Source: an uncultured Croceitalea sp. (GTDB taxonomy: Bacteria; Bacteroidota; Bacteroidia; Flavobacteriales; Flavobacteriaceae). Taken from it: a stretch of 64,000 nucleotides of DNA. Where the stretch lies: positions 496,001 to 560,000 of the forward strand of contig CANLXH010000002.1 of assembly GCA_947495075.1 (NCBI GenBank), given 5' to 3'. The notes beneath the pieces are model-generated. The model saw only the letters and a program-made list of their open reading frames with translations. It had not been told where the DNA came from and made no database searches. Position numbers and translations under genes: made by a program. Of the stretch, positions 1 to 9,280 are shown one piece after another. Within the stretch, counting starts at the first letter, position 1. Each line of letters starts with the position of its first letter.

Positions 1-160
1 TTCCATCCTCGGCCAATGGGAGTCCATCTAATAATTGGCCTTTTTCTTGGAGCTTTCCCATCCATGCTCCCCAAACCTGCATATGTGCTTGTTTTTCTTC
101 TTGCGACAATTTACCATAAGCATCGTCACCTCCTCTAAATAAATACAAAAAATTACTCAT
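1..160 (-). CDS. YciI-like (YCII-related/DGPF) protein, 3' part cut by window edge
   Basis: The first 53 codons of a minus-strand gene start at the ATG at 158-160 and run off the left edge. The visible N-terminus reads MSNFLYLFRGGDDAYGKLS, followed by a segment ending near LLDGLPLAEDG. This pattern (short first strand, then a Trp-containing helix and a Gly-rich 'LLDG.PL' stretch) is typical of small YCII-related proteins of about 100-120 residues, whose biochemical function is mostly unknown. A palindromic operator-like site lies 15 bases upstream of the start, so the gene may be controlled by a dimeric repressor. Family assignment rests on the N-terminal half only. Confidence 0.6.
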   Translation of the reverse strand, partial: MSNFLYLFRGGDDAYGKLSQEEKQAHMQVWGAWMGKLQEKGQLLDGLPLAEDG

Positions 161-175
161 TGGTTTTAGTTTTAT

Positions 176-193
176 GTTCGTTTACAAACGAAC
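176..193. promoter_or_regulatory. Palindromic operator-like site upstream of the YciI-like gene
   Basis: GTTCGTTTACAAACGAAC has 8-bp perfect inverted arms around a 2-bp centre. It lies 15 bases upstream of the YciI-like start, and on the minus strand it contains TTCGTTTG, one mismatch from the Bacteroidota -7 box. A dimeric TetR- or MarR-type repressor would fit such a site. No T-tract follows it in the direction of the flanking minus-strand genes, so a terminator is less likely. No candidate regulator gene is visible in the window. Confidence 0.45.
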
Positions 194-265
194 TGTTTTT
201 TATTTGTTTTCATTAGCATGACGAAAACAAGGTTGGTCATTGGACAATATTCATTATAAATTTAT

Positions 266-1339
266 TTAAAATAATTTCATCTGTCCATCCTTAAATTGCT
301 CATGTAAATCTGTTCTAAGCTTTGGAAAAACCTTATTTAAAAAATACTTCTGTCTTGCTAATTTTGCCATAACATGAATCTGCTCAGCGATTTTACCTTC
401 TCCGCGGTTTCTAAGTCCAAACCTGCTATCATTTACTGCACCTCCGTGACAATCTTGGATTAAGTGCAGTACTTTTTCAGCCCTATCTGGCATTGCTTTT
501 TTAATCCAGTCCGTAAATATTTGACCAATTGCACCATTAAGTCTCACTACCGTAAAACCAAAAGATAAAGCACCATGTTCTGAAACTGTTTTTGCAAGCT
601 GCAAAAGTTCGTGACTATTTATGCCTGGAATCATTGGAGCTAGCATCGCATTCACGGGAATTCCATTTTCTGATAAAATCTGGACTGTTTTTAGGCGTTT
701 TTTAATTGTTGTAGTCCTAGGCTCTAAAAGACGCCTAGTTTTTTCGGACAAAGAAGTAATAGAAACATTTACACCTACTAATCCATCTTTAGAAAGCTCT
801 TTTAAAATATCTAAATCTCGTAGCACTAAAGCATTCTTTGTAATTATCCCAACTGGATGGCGGTATTTTAAAAAGACGTCAAGACATTTTCTAGTGATTT
901 CAAATTTCTTTTCTGCGGGTTGATAACAATCTGTATTCCCAGAAAGTACAATGGTTTTAGCCTTCCATCTTTTATTTTTTAATTTCTCCTCCAAAAGTTT
1001 GGGAGCTCCTTTTTTTATAAGAATTTTTCGTTCAAAATCTAGACCTGCACTATATCCCCAAAACTCATGAGCATTGCGAGCATAGCAATAAATACAACCA
1101 TGTTCACAGCCTTGATAAGGATTCATGGAGTAGGACATCCCAACATCTGGGCTTGTCACTTTATTCACAATTGTTTTAGGAAAAATAGGTAAATACTGCG
1201 TACGATTATTATCAGACGCTTCGCCCTCTAATCGGCAAAATTCAAGAAAATCAGCTCTCTGCTCATAAATATGTTGTAAAAACCTGTTGGGTGTGTTTTG
1301 TTGAGCACCTCTCCCTTTAAGAAAATCTTGTTGTTTCAA
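266..1339 (-). CDS. PA0069-family radical SAM protein (SplB-like)
   Basis: A 357-residue radical SAM enzyme. The [4Fe-4S] motif CX3CX2C is at C78, C82 and C85 in GCEHGCIYCYARN. It is followed by the (beta/alpha) core, with LSGNTDCYQPAEKKFEITR about 55 residues later and the GIITKNALVLRDLDIL segment. This matches the PA0069/Rv2578c family of stand-alone radical SAM proteins related to spore photoproduct lyase, whose substrate is not established. The start at 1339 gives a normal-length N-terminus. The gene is on the same strand as its upstream neighbour (55 bases apart). The enzyme would depend on Fe-S cluster supply, for example from the SUF locus at 43.7-52.2 kb. Confidence 0.85.
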   Translation of the reverse strand: MKQQDFLKGRGAQQNTPNRFLQHIYEQRADFLEFCRLEGEASDNNRTQYLPIFPKTIVNKVTSPDVGMSYSMNPYQGCEHGCIYCYARNAHEFWGYSAGLDFERKILIKKGAPKLLEEKLKNKRWKAKTIVLSGNTDCYQPAEKKFEITRKCLDVFLKYRHPVGIITKNALVLRDLDILKELSKDGLVGVNVSITSLSEKTRRLLEPRTTTIKKRLKTVQILSENGIPVNAMLAPMIPGINSHELLQLAKTVSEHGALSFGFTVVRLNGAIGQIFTDWIKKAMPDRAEKVLHLIQDCHGGAVNDSRFGLRNRGEGKIAEQIHVMAKLARQKYFLNKVFPKLRTDLHEQFKDGQMKLF

Positions 1340-1394
1340 TTTAGGATTTATTCCAAATTTATGGATTATATCCTAATATTAATGTTAAATCTTC

Positions 1395-2945
1395 TTATTT
1401 AAAAACTACTTCTACCAATTGTTTTTTATTCCCACGCTTTGCGTAGAACAAGAGCTGGTCTTGAGTGGAATCTATTAACGGTTTAGAGACCATTAAGGGT
1501 AATCTGGCTTCTTCATCTCCAATTATTTTCTCATAATCAAGTTTACCAGATGCATCCAAAGAAATTAGAAATACATTTCTATTTCTACTTAGACCCTGTT
1601 TAAAGATTAAACGTTCACCGTTTATAAGCTGTGGATTTTCAGCAGCAGTACAAACAAAGAAATAGGTATTGCCATCTTTGTTATAGGAACTATAAGATGC
1701 GTAGGCCCCATCACCTTGGGTAACTTCAGCTTTATTGATATTTCTTGTCCATATCAAATCTCCGTTTGTATCTAATTTTGCACTTACAATATCGTTGTGG
1801 TGAAAGCGTTCTACACGCATACGTTGACCCGCTCCAGTAACCTGTAAACTATTCGTCACAAAATACTCTTCAGCATTAAATAGAATGTCTTTTTCCTTAG
1901 TAATTATTGCATTCTTAAACACCAAATTCTTAATCCCCTTATCTTCTTCTTTACCAAATTTATCTTCCATAAATTGATCGGAAAAAGGATGGTATTTTTT
2001 AGATGAAATAGCCAAAGAATAAGGATTCACATCAAAATAAGATATGCCATTATAGCGATTATCCTTCCTATCTGCATAAAAACCTACACATAGTAGTCTA
2101 TTGTCATTAATGATTGGATATAAGCCTTCTGAATATTTTCCTGGGTCATCAAAAGATTGAGTTTTAGAAATTCCTCTAGAAATCTTTATTAATTCATACT
2201 GAAATTTGCGTTCATCTACCTGAAAACGTTTCTTTTTAAAATAAGCCTTCCCTACGATATAAGTATCTTCTAAGTTATTGGATAAAGCTATCTGCTCAAA
2301 AGCATAATTCTTTTCTTCTACTTCACCAGAAAAATCATGTTCCCATTTCTTATTCAAATTTGTATCAAACAAATGAATAGTATGTTGATTTTTTTTACCT
2401 TTTATGTGATGCGTACTAATTAAAAACCCTGTTTTTTTTGGATTAAAAAGCAAAGTAGTTGAAAAGCCGTTTTTAAAATTTCTGTTATAATAATTTTTTC
2501 CAAAGGCACCTTCAACAGCAGGAGTTTTAAACTCTAATAAGCGTTGTTTTTTAAAGTTATAGTCAACAAGATTTGAAGTATGTGCCGAATATTCATAGAT
2601 TCCCTTATCAAAATCATAATTTAAAAAAATTAGGTTTAATTGACCATTTTTAGTGAACCCATCAACAAATTGCATTCCTTTTAACTTGTAGTTGTATTCT
2701 GAAACCAACTCTAAGTCTTTGTTATAATGCTCAATAAAATAGCCCTTAGGTTTTAAGATAATTCCTTGAAAATAAGCTCTGACTAAAATATAACCTCCAT
2801 CACCATCATTATCTATAGTAACAAGATTAGAATAGCGATACCTATCACTAAATTTTTCACTAAAATCATAGGAAACTGGCATTTTTTGAGCAAAAGCACT
2901 CATGCCTATAATCATTGTAAATACTAAGAGTAGTCTTGCAATCAT
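1395..2945 (-). CDS. Secreted protein of unknown function (516 aa)
   Basis: I do not recognise this family. The N-terminus is a clear signal peptide (MIARLLLVFTMIIGMSAFAQ), so the product is exported. The rest is rich in beta-strand-like segments with recurring DG/GDG turns and aromatic residues (for example DNDGDGGYILVRAYFQG near residue 46 and DTNGDLIWTRNINK near residue 395). This would fit a propeller-like fold, but I see no clean repeat unit. It starts 25 bases after the enoyl-CoA hydratase stop on the same strand, so it is probably the last gene of an operon with the histidine kinase and the hydratase. No enzymatic motif is visible. Confidence 0.6.
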   Translation of the reverse strand: MIARLLLVFTMIIGMSAFAQKMPVSYDFSEKFSDRYRYSNLVTIDNDGDGGYILVRAYFQGIILKPKGYFIEHYNKDLELVSEYNYKLKGMQFVDGFTKNGQLNLIFLNYDFDKGIYEYSAHTSNLVDYNFKKQRLLEFKTPAVEGAFGKNYYNRNFKNGFSTTLLFNPKKTGFLISTHHIKGKKNQHTIHLFDTNLNKKWEHDFSGEVEEKNYAFEQIALSNNLEDTYIVGKAYFKKKRFQVDERKFQYELIKISRGISKTQSFDDPGKYSEGLYPIINDNRLLCVGFYADRKDNRYNGISYFDVNPYSLAISSKKYHPFSDQFMEDKFGKEEDKGIKNLVFKNAIITKEKDILFNAEEYFVTNSLQVTGAGQRMRVERFHHNDIVSAKLDTNGDLIWTRNINKAEVTQGDGAYASYSSYNKDGNTYFFVCTAAENPQLINGERLIFKQGLSRNRNVFLISLDASGKLDYEKIIGDEEARLPLMVSKPLIDSTQDQLLFYAKRGNKKQLVEVVFK

Positions 2946-2970
2946 AAAAGTAGCTTTGGTTAAACCAAGG

Positions 2971-3753
2971 CTATGAACCGGGGAAATTGGCTTTTCGTTT
3001 CTCTAAAAAAGCAGCAGTACCTTCTTTAAAATCATTTGTACCAAAGCACGAACCAAAAGCATCAATCTCAACAGCATAGCCATCTTTATCATAGCTATAA
3101 CCAGCATTTATAGCTTTTATTGCCTGTTTTATAGCTACAGCGGAGTTATTCGATATCTTGCTTGCTAACTTTTTACAAAGGGGTAATAACTCTTCTTGAG
3201 GCACTACATAATTTACCAAACCACTTGCTAGTGCTTTTTCAGCATCTAACATGCCTGCAGTCATTATCATTTCCATGGCACGGCCTTTACCAACTAACTG
3301 TGGTAAACGTTGTGTGCCTCCATAACCAGGAATTACTCCTAAAGTCACCTCTGGTAAGCCCATTCTGGCATTATCACTCGCCACTCTAAAATGGCAGGCC
3401 ATTGCTAATTCTAAACCTCCCCCTAATGCAAAACCATTAACCGCAGCAATAACCGGAGTCCCTAAATTTTCTACCATATCAAATAAAAGTTCTTGCCCTT
3501 TTGCTGCCAATTTTCCTCCTTCTTTCATTGAAAAGTCTGCAAATTCTGAAATGTCAGCGCCTGCTACAAAAGCTTTTTCTCCACTGCCCGTAATTATGAT
3601 AACTTTTGTGGTTGCATCTTCATCTAATTCTTTGAATGCAGTATGTAGTTCTCGAATGGTGTCTTTATTTAGTGCGTTCAATTTTTTTGGTCTATCAATA
3701 GTGATAGTTGCAATGCTGTTTTCTTCTTCTATATATATGTTTTCGTAGTTCAT
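2971..3753 (-). CDS. Enoyl-CoA hydratase/isomerase family protein
   Basis: A 260-residue crotonase that adds water across 2-enoyl-CoA, as in fatty-acid beta-oxidation. The oxyanion-hole and active-site motifs are intact: AGADISEF near residue 65, GGGLELAMA with Glu115, and GLPEVTLGVIPGYGGTQRL with Glu135. Those two Glu correspond to the catalytic pair of rat mitochondrial hydratase, so hydratase activity is likely. I start it at the ATG at 3753 (MNYENIYI). The frame stays open upstream to 3858, but that extension overlaps the histidine-kinase gene and has no family similarity. It lies 19 bases downstream of the kinase gene. Confidence 0.88.
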   Translation of the reverse strand: MNYENIYIEEENSIATITIDRPKKLNALNKDTIRELHTAFKELDEDATTKVIIITGSGEKAFVAGADISEFADFSMKEGGKLAAKGQELLFDMVENLGTPVIAAVNGFALGGGLELAMACHFRVASDNARMGLPEVTLGVIPGYGGTQRLPQLVGKGRAMEMIMTAGMLDAEKALASGLVNYVVPQEELLPLCKKLASKISNNSAVAIKQAIKAINAGYSYDKDGYAVEIDAFGSCFGTNDFKEGTAAFLEKRKANFPGS

Positions 3754-3772
3754 TCTTAGGTTTTTTAAAAAA

Positions 3773-5221
3773 TTATTCTTTTGGAAATTTAACAGTAAAA
3801 ACGGTTCCTTTGCCTTCTTTAGAAGTAAACGCAATAGTTCCATTATAATTCTCAACAATATTTTTTACCATTCCTAAACCAAGTCCCATACCGCTTGATT
3901 TAGTGGTGAATTTAGGCTCAAAAATCTTCTCTTTAAATTCGTCTGCAATACCAATCCCGTTGTCTGCTACAGCTATTTTTATTTGATTCCCTTCTGAGGC
4001 TACTGTAACCAAAATACGTGGATTTTCAACATCTGGGATGGCCTGTATGGCATTCTTAACCAAATTGGTAATCACTCGTATTAACTGGGTACGGTCCAAT
4101 TTGGCAATTAATGACTCTTCTTCCGCAATAAAATGGATATAAGGCTCATTAAAAATATCTAAAGCCAGCTTAGACACCTTTACTACGTTTAAAGTTTCTT
4201 TTTGTTGTGCCGGCATATCCGCAAAATTTGAAAAAGCAGAAGCAATATTGCTCATGGTATCTATTTGCTGCACCAAAGTTTTAGAGAACTCTTTCATTTT
4301 TTTCTCTGCTTTGGGATCTTCAGGGTCAAATTTTCGTTCAAAACTTTGCACTGTTAAACGCATTGGGGTAAGTGGATTTTTTATTTCATGTGCTACTTGT
4401 TTTGCCATTTCACGCCATGCTTGCTCTCTCTCGCTACGAGCTAGTTTTGCTGCACTCTGCTCCAATTCATCAATCATAGCATTGTAAGAATCAACCAACT
4501 TTCCAATCTCCTCACTCGGGTCTTCAATGATAATCTTCTCATTCCTTTTATTCAAATTGGTCTGTCCCATCTTGTCTGAAATAGTTTGCAGAGATCTTGT
4601 GATGTATTTTGAGATAAAATAAGCCAAGAAAATCGCAGACAAAAGCATCACCAAATACACTCCTCCCAAACGAATTAAGAACTCACGCAATTCCATATCA
4701 TTAAAGGAGTTATCTTCAAAATACGGCAAGTTCATAATTCCAATAGGTTTAAACCTAGGGTCAGTAATGTAGTTATAGGAAGCCTGATACTTGTCCCCAG
4801 CAGTTCGCTTTTTCTCTACATATCTTTTGTCTGTACTAGCTAAAAGGTTATTCAAAACAGAGGCATCTAAGCAATTAGCCACAGAGTCTGCTTCAAAAGC
4901 TGGTTTAGAGCTTTTTATTAAAGTTCCTTCTAAATCATAAATATTAAAGTTTACATTTTGAACGTCGGAAATTTTATAAATCTCATTCCTAAAAATAAAC
5001 TCTAGATTTTCAGTTTTTGGCTCGTAGGTAGTTTCTTTTAAAACATAATTGATACTCTGCAGTATTTGTTCTTCTTTACGTTCTAACCTATTCTGATGAT
5101 AATCTTTTGATTGCTCACGATATTGATAAATTGTGACTCCTGCAATTAGTACCGATGCAATTAGCACCAATAAAATCATAGTAAAAAAGATGCGTGACCG
5201 TAAAGAAAGTTTTTTGAACAA
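3773..5221 (-). CDS. NtrY-like sensor histidine kinase with HAMP domain
   Basis: A 482-residue membrane sensor kinase. TM1 is at about residues 12-33, a periplasmic sensor region of about 150 residues follows, TM2 is at about 184-204, then a HAMP domain to about 255. The phospho-acceptor H278 sits in QVAHEIKNPLTPMRLTVQ, an H-box typical of NtrY-like kinases. The N-box is NLVKNAIQAIP and the ATP lid has DNGIGI, FTTKSSGMGLGLGMV. No response-regulator gene is adjacent, so it is an orphan kinase here. An enoyl-CoA hydratase follows after 19 bases, which suggests co-transcription. The periplasmic domain gives no clue to the signal. Confidence 0.88.
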   Translation of the reverse strand: MFKKLSLRSRIFFTMILLVLIASVLIAGVTIYQYREQSKDYHQNRLERKEEQILQSINYVLKETTYEPKTENLEFIFRNEIYKISDVQNVNFNIYDLEGTLIKSSKPAFEADSVANCLDASVLNNLLASTDKRYVEKKRTAGDKYQASYNYITDPRFKPIGIMNLPYFEDNSFNDMELREFLIRLGGVYLVMLLSAIFLAYFISKYITRSLQTISDKMGQTNLNKRNEKIIIEDPSEEIGKLVDSYNAMIDELEQSAAKLARSEREQAWREMAKQVAHEIKNPLTPMRLTVQSFERKFDPEDPKAEKKMKEFSKTLVQQIDTMSNIASAFSNFADMPAQQKETLNVVKVSKLALDIFNEPYIHFIAEEESLIAKLDRTQLIRVITNLVKNAIQAIPDVENPRILVTVASEGNQIKIAVADNGIGIADEFKEKIFEPKFTTKSSGMGLGLGMVKNIVENYNGTIAFTSKEGKGTVFTVKFPKE

Positions 5222-5326
5222 GAAAGCGCTAATTTGAATCTAAAGTTAGCAATAATCGAACCAAAAAAGCTCAAGCACAAGAATCAAGTTCAAATGTAAA
5301 ATATGGGGCTTACAAAATTGGACTTT

Positions 5327-5875
5327 TCAGGCTTCTGGATTTTTGTTTCTTATTCTTTTGTAGAGTTTAATGCCCAGCATGAGAAGAATACCCAAAGAAA
5401 TAATGCCTACGACACCATAAATCCAATTCACTGCACTTTTTAAAATCACGAGAAATACCACCGCGAACAAAATAAGTGTTGCACCTTCGTTCCAAATACG
5501 CATAAAATTGGAGCTATATTTCACCTCATCACGTTGCAATTGGCTAAAAATCTGGTGGCACTTAAAATGATAAGCAATTAATAAAACCACAAACCCGAGT
5601 TTTACTTGCATCCATGGTTGATATACCAAAGCTGTTTGTAGATGTAATAACCATAGTGCAAAAAACACACATAAAATTGCTGAGGGCCAAGTAATGATGT
5701 ACCATAATCTTTTGGTCATGAGTTTTAACTGCTTGGTTAAAATCTCTTTTTCAGGCGATGGCTTCGCATTGGCTTCAATATGATAAATAAACAAGCGCGG
5801 AATATAAAAAAGTCCCGCAAACCATGTAATCACAAAGATTAAATGAAGGGATTTAATGTAATTGTATAATTCCAT
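5327..5875 (-). CDS. hemJ: HemJ-type protoporphyrinogen IX oxidase
   Basis: A 182-residue integral membrane protein (four or five helices) of the UPF0093/HemJ family, which oxidises protoporphyrinogen IX to protoporphyrin IX, the next-to-last step of heme synthesis. The hallmark N-terminus KSLHLIFVITWFAGLFYIPR carries the conserved His11. KLMTKRLWYIITWPSAI and the conserved Trp/Lys of WMQVKLGFV also match. The other window genes support this: hemA, C, D, E, F, B and H are all present and no HemG/HemY is seen. It stands alone, about 21 kb from the main heme operon. A 65-bp hairpin lies just upstream of its start. Confidence 0.85.
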   Translation of the reverse strand: MELYNYIKSLHLIFVITWFAGLFYIPRLFIYHIEANAKPSPEKEILTKQLKLMTKRLWYIITWPSAILCVFFALWLLHLQTALVYQPWMQVKLGFVVLLIAYHFKCHQIFSQLQRDEVKYSSNFMRIWNEGATLILFAVVFLVILKSAVNWIYGVVGIISLGILLMLGIKLYKRIRNKNPEA

Positions 5876-5884
5876 TAGTTTAAG

Positions 5885-5949
5885 GTTGACAGTTGTTAGT
5901 TGATGGTAAATTTAATCAAACAAAAAACCATCAACCAACAAGTATCAAC
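5885..5949. repeat. Imperfect inverted repeat between the propeller gene and hemJ
   Basis: Arms 5885-5907 and 5927-5949 pair over 23 bp with about four mismatches, with a 19-base AT-rich loop. The arms are built from GTTGA/GTTAGTTGA-like units. The site is downstream of the minus-strand propeller gene and upstream of hemJ. It could terminate or attenuate transcription, although no strong T-tract is seen, or it could be a copy of a dispersed intergenic repeat. Confidence 0.5.
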
Positions 5950-5956
5950 TAAATAC

Positions 5957-8900
5957 CTAATCTTCTACACTCAAATACTCCAACTTCAAAGCATTAAATC
6001 GAGCGTTGAATTCTTTCATTTCTTTATCAACCAAAGCATTAAAAGCATCTAATTGAGTGTTTATTTTATTCGTCATTTCATTTTTAACTGCTATATCCTG
6101 TTCTGTTGGCGGAAAATCATCAATTGATACCAAACTATTTAAATGTGCCAATTTATTGGTCAATTTGATAGGGAAGTTAAGTGGGTCTTGATTACTTCTA
6201 TTTTTAGTTTGATACAAAGCCTTTTCTATTTCACCAAAATCTTCTTTCATTTTCTTCGCTTTTTCCACTAATGTTTTAGTAGCTTCATTATCCTTATTCT
6301 GTTTTGAGAAGGCATCCAATTTCTCATTGATTTTACGAATCTTTTTTATGGATTGATGAGCTTTGTCTACAGTTTCATTAATACTAGAAATAAAATCGTA
6401 CTGCTTCTGCATATCAGTTACTGTAACCTCAGCACGAGGGTCAGGTAAAATTTTGAAGGTTTCACTTTGCATAGTTCCATTCACGTTTAAATGGACTTTA
6501 TAGTTTCCAGGAACTGCTTTAGCACCATTTAAATTGGCCCACCATAATATCATTCCCTCTAAACGCTCTGCTCCTTTACCGCGAGTATCCCAGACATGGA
6601 TATTGCCCCCTTTTTCAATCTTTAATTTATCCTTTTTCTCCTTTGCAAAAGTGCTGAAATTACCTAGTGTATCTCCCGCCATAGAGGTATAGGTAAGACT
6701 GATGCTGTCTTTTTCATTCTTATTTTTTAGATAGAAATGTGTAACCACTCCATTAGGATGGTTCTGTCCAGACGTTAAGCTTGGTTTCGTAGCTGCTCCT
6801 CCTTTTGTTCGATACGAATCTTTAGGGGCAAACAACTTCATCGTAGCACCTTTATCCGATGCATTTAATTGATGTAGCACCGTAAGGTCATCTAAAACCC
6901 AAACACTACGCCCTTGGGTAGCTACTATCAAATTATTATCTTTTAAAGTCAAATCAGTAATGGGAACGATGGGTAAATTCAACTGAAATTTCTCCCACTT
7001 GGCACCATCATTAAAAGAAACATACATTCCTGTTTCGGTACCAGCATACAATAGTCCTTTTTGCTTAGGGTCTTCACGAAGCACACGCGTAAAATGTTCA
7101 CTCTCGATACCATTGGTAATTTTAGACCAGGTCTTTCCGTAATCAGTAGTTTTGTATAAATAGGGTGAAAAATCACCCAATTTATAACGCGTAGCCGCAA
7201 CGTAGCAGGTGCCTTCATCAAAAGCGGAAGGTTCAATACTATTAATCATACTCCACTCCGGCATATTTGGTGGCGTTATGTTCTCCCAGTTCTGGCCACC
7301 GTCTTTAGTAACGTGTATTAAACCGTCATCACTACCTACCCAAAGCAAACCTTCTTTTAGCGGACTTTCATTCGCAGCAAAAATGGTACAATAATACTCT
7401 ACACTGGTATTGTCTTGTGTTATGGGTCCACCTGAGCTTACTAGCTTATCTGGGTCATTTCTTGTTAAATCACCACTAAGTAACTTCCAGCTTTGTCCTT
7501 CATTTTCCGTAACATGTACATGGTTCGAAAAGGTGTATAATTTCTTTGGATTATGGCGACTAAAAATGATGGGGAAGTTCCACTGAAAACGATATTTCAT
7601 TGCTTCAGCTCCAGCTCCCATAGGATTGTCTGGCCATACATTAATCCCACGAACAGTATTATTCTTATGATTCACCCGGGTTAAAAATCCATCATAACTA
7701 CCCCCATAAACAATATCATTGTCTGTTGGATCTACTGCTATATGTGCACTTTCCCCTCCCGCAGTAGGTTCCCAATCGTCTTCGCTAATACTTCCACTAT
7801 CTGAACGGTGCTTTACACGTATGGTAGAATTGTCTTGCTGAGCTACATAAATGCGATATGGGAAAGCATTATCGGTAGTCACTCGATAAAACTGTGCAGT
7901 AGGTTGGTTGTAATAGGTACTCCAAGTTTCGCCACCATCATAAGTAATCTGTGCCCCACCATCATCACCAATAATCATACGCTTGCTATTCTCTGGGGCA
8001 ATCCATAAATCGTGATGGTCACCATGCGGAGCATTGAACGTACTAAACGTTTTCCCTCCATCAGAACTTTTATGATAGCGAACATTCAACACATAGACCA
8101 CATCTTCATTTTCTGTATCGGCATATAAACGAGTATAGTACCAAGCACGTTGGCGTAATTTACGTTCGCTATTGACTTGAGTCCACTTTTTACCGCCATC
8201 ATCTGAGCGGTATAAACCTCCTTTTTCTTTGTTTTCGACTATTGCCCAAACCCGTTCGCTATTTTTTGGAGAAACGGTTACTCCAATAATTCCTAAAGTA
8301 TCTTTTGGAAAACCTTCATTTTTGGAAATTTCAGTCCATGTTTCTCCACTATCCGTACTTTTCCATAGGGCAGAGCCATCTCCACCACTACTTAAAGAAT
8401 AAGGGGTACGTTTTGCACGCCACGTAGATGCATATAAAATACGTGGATTATTGGGGTCAAAAGTTAAATCCACAGCTCCAGCTTGGTTATTTACAAAAAG
8501 CTTTTTGCTCCATGTTTTTCCCCCATCAGTACTTTTATAGATACCTCTTTCTTGTGTTGGTTTATAAATATTTCCCAAAACAGCGGCATAAACCGTATTA
8601 TAATCTGTAGGATGAATACGGATGCGTGGCACATGACGACTATTTTTCAGCCCTGCTGATGTCCAAGTTTTCCCCGCATCTTCTGTTTTCCATATTCCGT
8701 AACCGCTCGAAACATTTCCGCGCAAGGTCTTTTCACCCCCACCAACATAGATAACATTAGGGTCGCTTTTGGCTACCTCAACAGCACCAATGCTTCCTCC
8801 AAAATAGCCATCTGAAATATTCTCCCAAGTACGGCCACCGTTCATGGTCTTCCATACCCCGCCTCCTGTAGATCCCATATAAAATAGATTGGGTTCGCCA

Positions 8901-9085
8901 GGCACTCCAGTTACGGCAGCGGAACGGCCTCCACGGAATGGCCCTACCAAACGGTACTCCATACTAGAATACAATTCTGACGGAATTTCAGGATTAGATT
9001 TCTTTTTTCGTTGCGATTGAGAGGGGATTGCAAATAAGCTAAGTGCAAGTAATAACAAACTTGCTTTAGATAGAAGTTGTTTCAT
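5957..9085 (-). CDS. Large secreted sortilin/VPS10-like beta-propeller protein
   Basis: A 1042-residue protein with a signal peptide (about residues 1-24, ending SQSQ). It is followed by a double propeller built from at least eleven Asp-box-like units, such as GVWKTMNGGRTWEN, GIYKSTDGGKTWSK, GLYRSDDGGKKWTQ and HVTKDGGQNWENI. In Bacteroidota such proteins are annotated as 'glycosyl hydrolase' or WD40/BNR/sortilin-like, but no glycosidase active site can be named from sequence. The C-terminal 200 residues hold a beta domain and a Lys/Glu-rich helical segment (about residues 880-1030). No T9SS sorting domain is obvious at the end. A paralogue starts at 61580. Confidence 0.8.
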   Translation of the reverse strand: MKQLLSKASLLLLALSLFAIPSQSQRKKKSNPEIPSELYSSMEYRLVGPFRGGRSAAVTGVPGEPNLFYMGSTGGGVWKTMNGGRTWENISDGYFGGSIGAVEVAKSDPNVIYVGGGEKTLRGNVSSGYGIWKTEDAGKTWTSAGLKNSRHVPRIRIHPTDYNTVYAAVLGNIYKPTQERGIYKSTDGGKTWSKKLFVNNQAGAVDLTFDPNNPRILYASTWRAKRTPYSLSSGGDGSALWKSTDSGETWTEISKNEGFPKDTLGIIGVTVSPKNSERVWAIVENKEKGGLYRSDDGGKKWTQVNSERKLRQRAWYYTRLYADTENEDVVYVLNVRYHKSSDGGKTFSTFNAPHGDHHDLWIAPENSKRMIIGDDGGAQITYDGGETWSTYYNQPTAQFYRVTTDNAFPYRIYVAQQDNSTIRVKHRSDSGSISEDDWEPTAGGESAHIAVDPTDNDIVYGGSYDGFLTRVNHKNNTVRGINVWPDNPMGAGAEAMKYRFQWNFPIIFSRHNPKKLYTFSNHVHVTENEGQSWKLLSGDLTRNDPDKLVSSGGPITQDNTSVEYYCTIFAANESPLKEGLLWVGSDDGLIHVTKDGGQNWENITPPNMPEWSMINSIEPSAFDEGTCYVAATRYKLGDFSPYLYKTTDYGKTWSKITNGIESEHFTRVLREDPKQKGLLYAGTETGMYVSFNDGAKWEKFQLNLPIVPITDLTLKDNNLIVATQGRSVWVLDDLTVLHQLNASDKGATMKLFAPKDSYRTKGGAATKPSLTSGQNHPNGVVTHFYLKNKNEKDSISLTYTSMAGDTLGNFSTFAKEKKDKLKIEKGGNIHVWDTRGKGAERLEGMILWWANLNGAKAVPGNYKVHLNVNGTMQSETFKILPDPRAEVTVTDMQKQYDFISSINETVDKAHQSIKKIRKINEKLDAFSKQNKDNEATKTLVEKAKKMKEDFGEIEKALYQTKNRSNQDPLNFPIKLTNKLAHLNSLVSIDDFPPTEQDIAVKNEMTNKINTQLDAFNALVDKEMKEFNARFNALKLEYLSVED

Positions 9086-9280
9086 TATATTTTGAGTTGG
9101 AATTAGTCAGACTTAAATGTAGTGAAAAAGAGAGAAATTCTAGTAGTTCCTAATCAAATCTATTATAGTACTTCACTATATCTTTAGTAAGCTTAGTTTA
9201 GAATTCATCTGTATTAAGAATTACATGCAACACTATTTTGTATTCTTCGTTAGTTTAAGAAACCGTAACCAACCTGTTAT

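Noticed and set aside
176..193. Reading the GTTCGTTT palindrome as a terminator
   Set aside because: The T-rich tail is on the plus strand while both neighbouring genes are minus, so an operator is more likely.
3754..3858. Upstream extension of the enoyl-CoA hydratase
   Set aside because: It overlaps the 3' end of the histidine-kinase gene and adds non-conserved residues.
5885..5949. Reading the hemJ-side hairpin as a strong terminator
   Set aside because: There is no T-run after the stem on the minus strand. I list it as a repeat instead.
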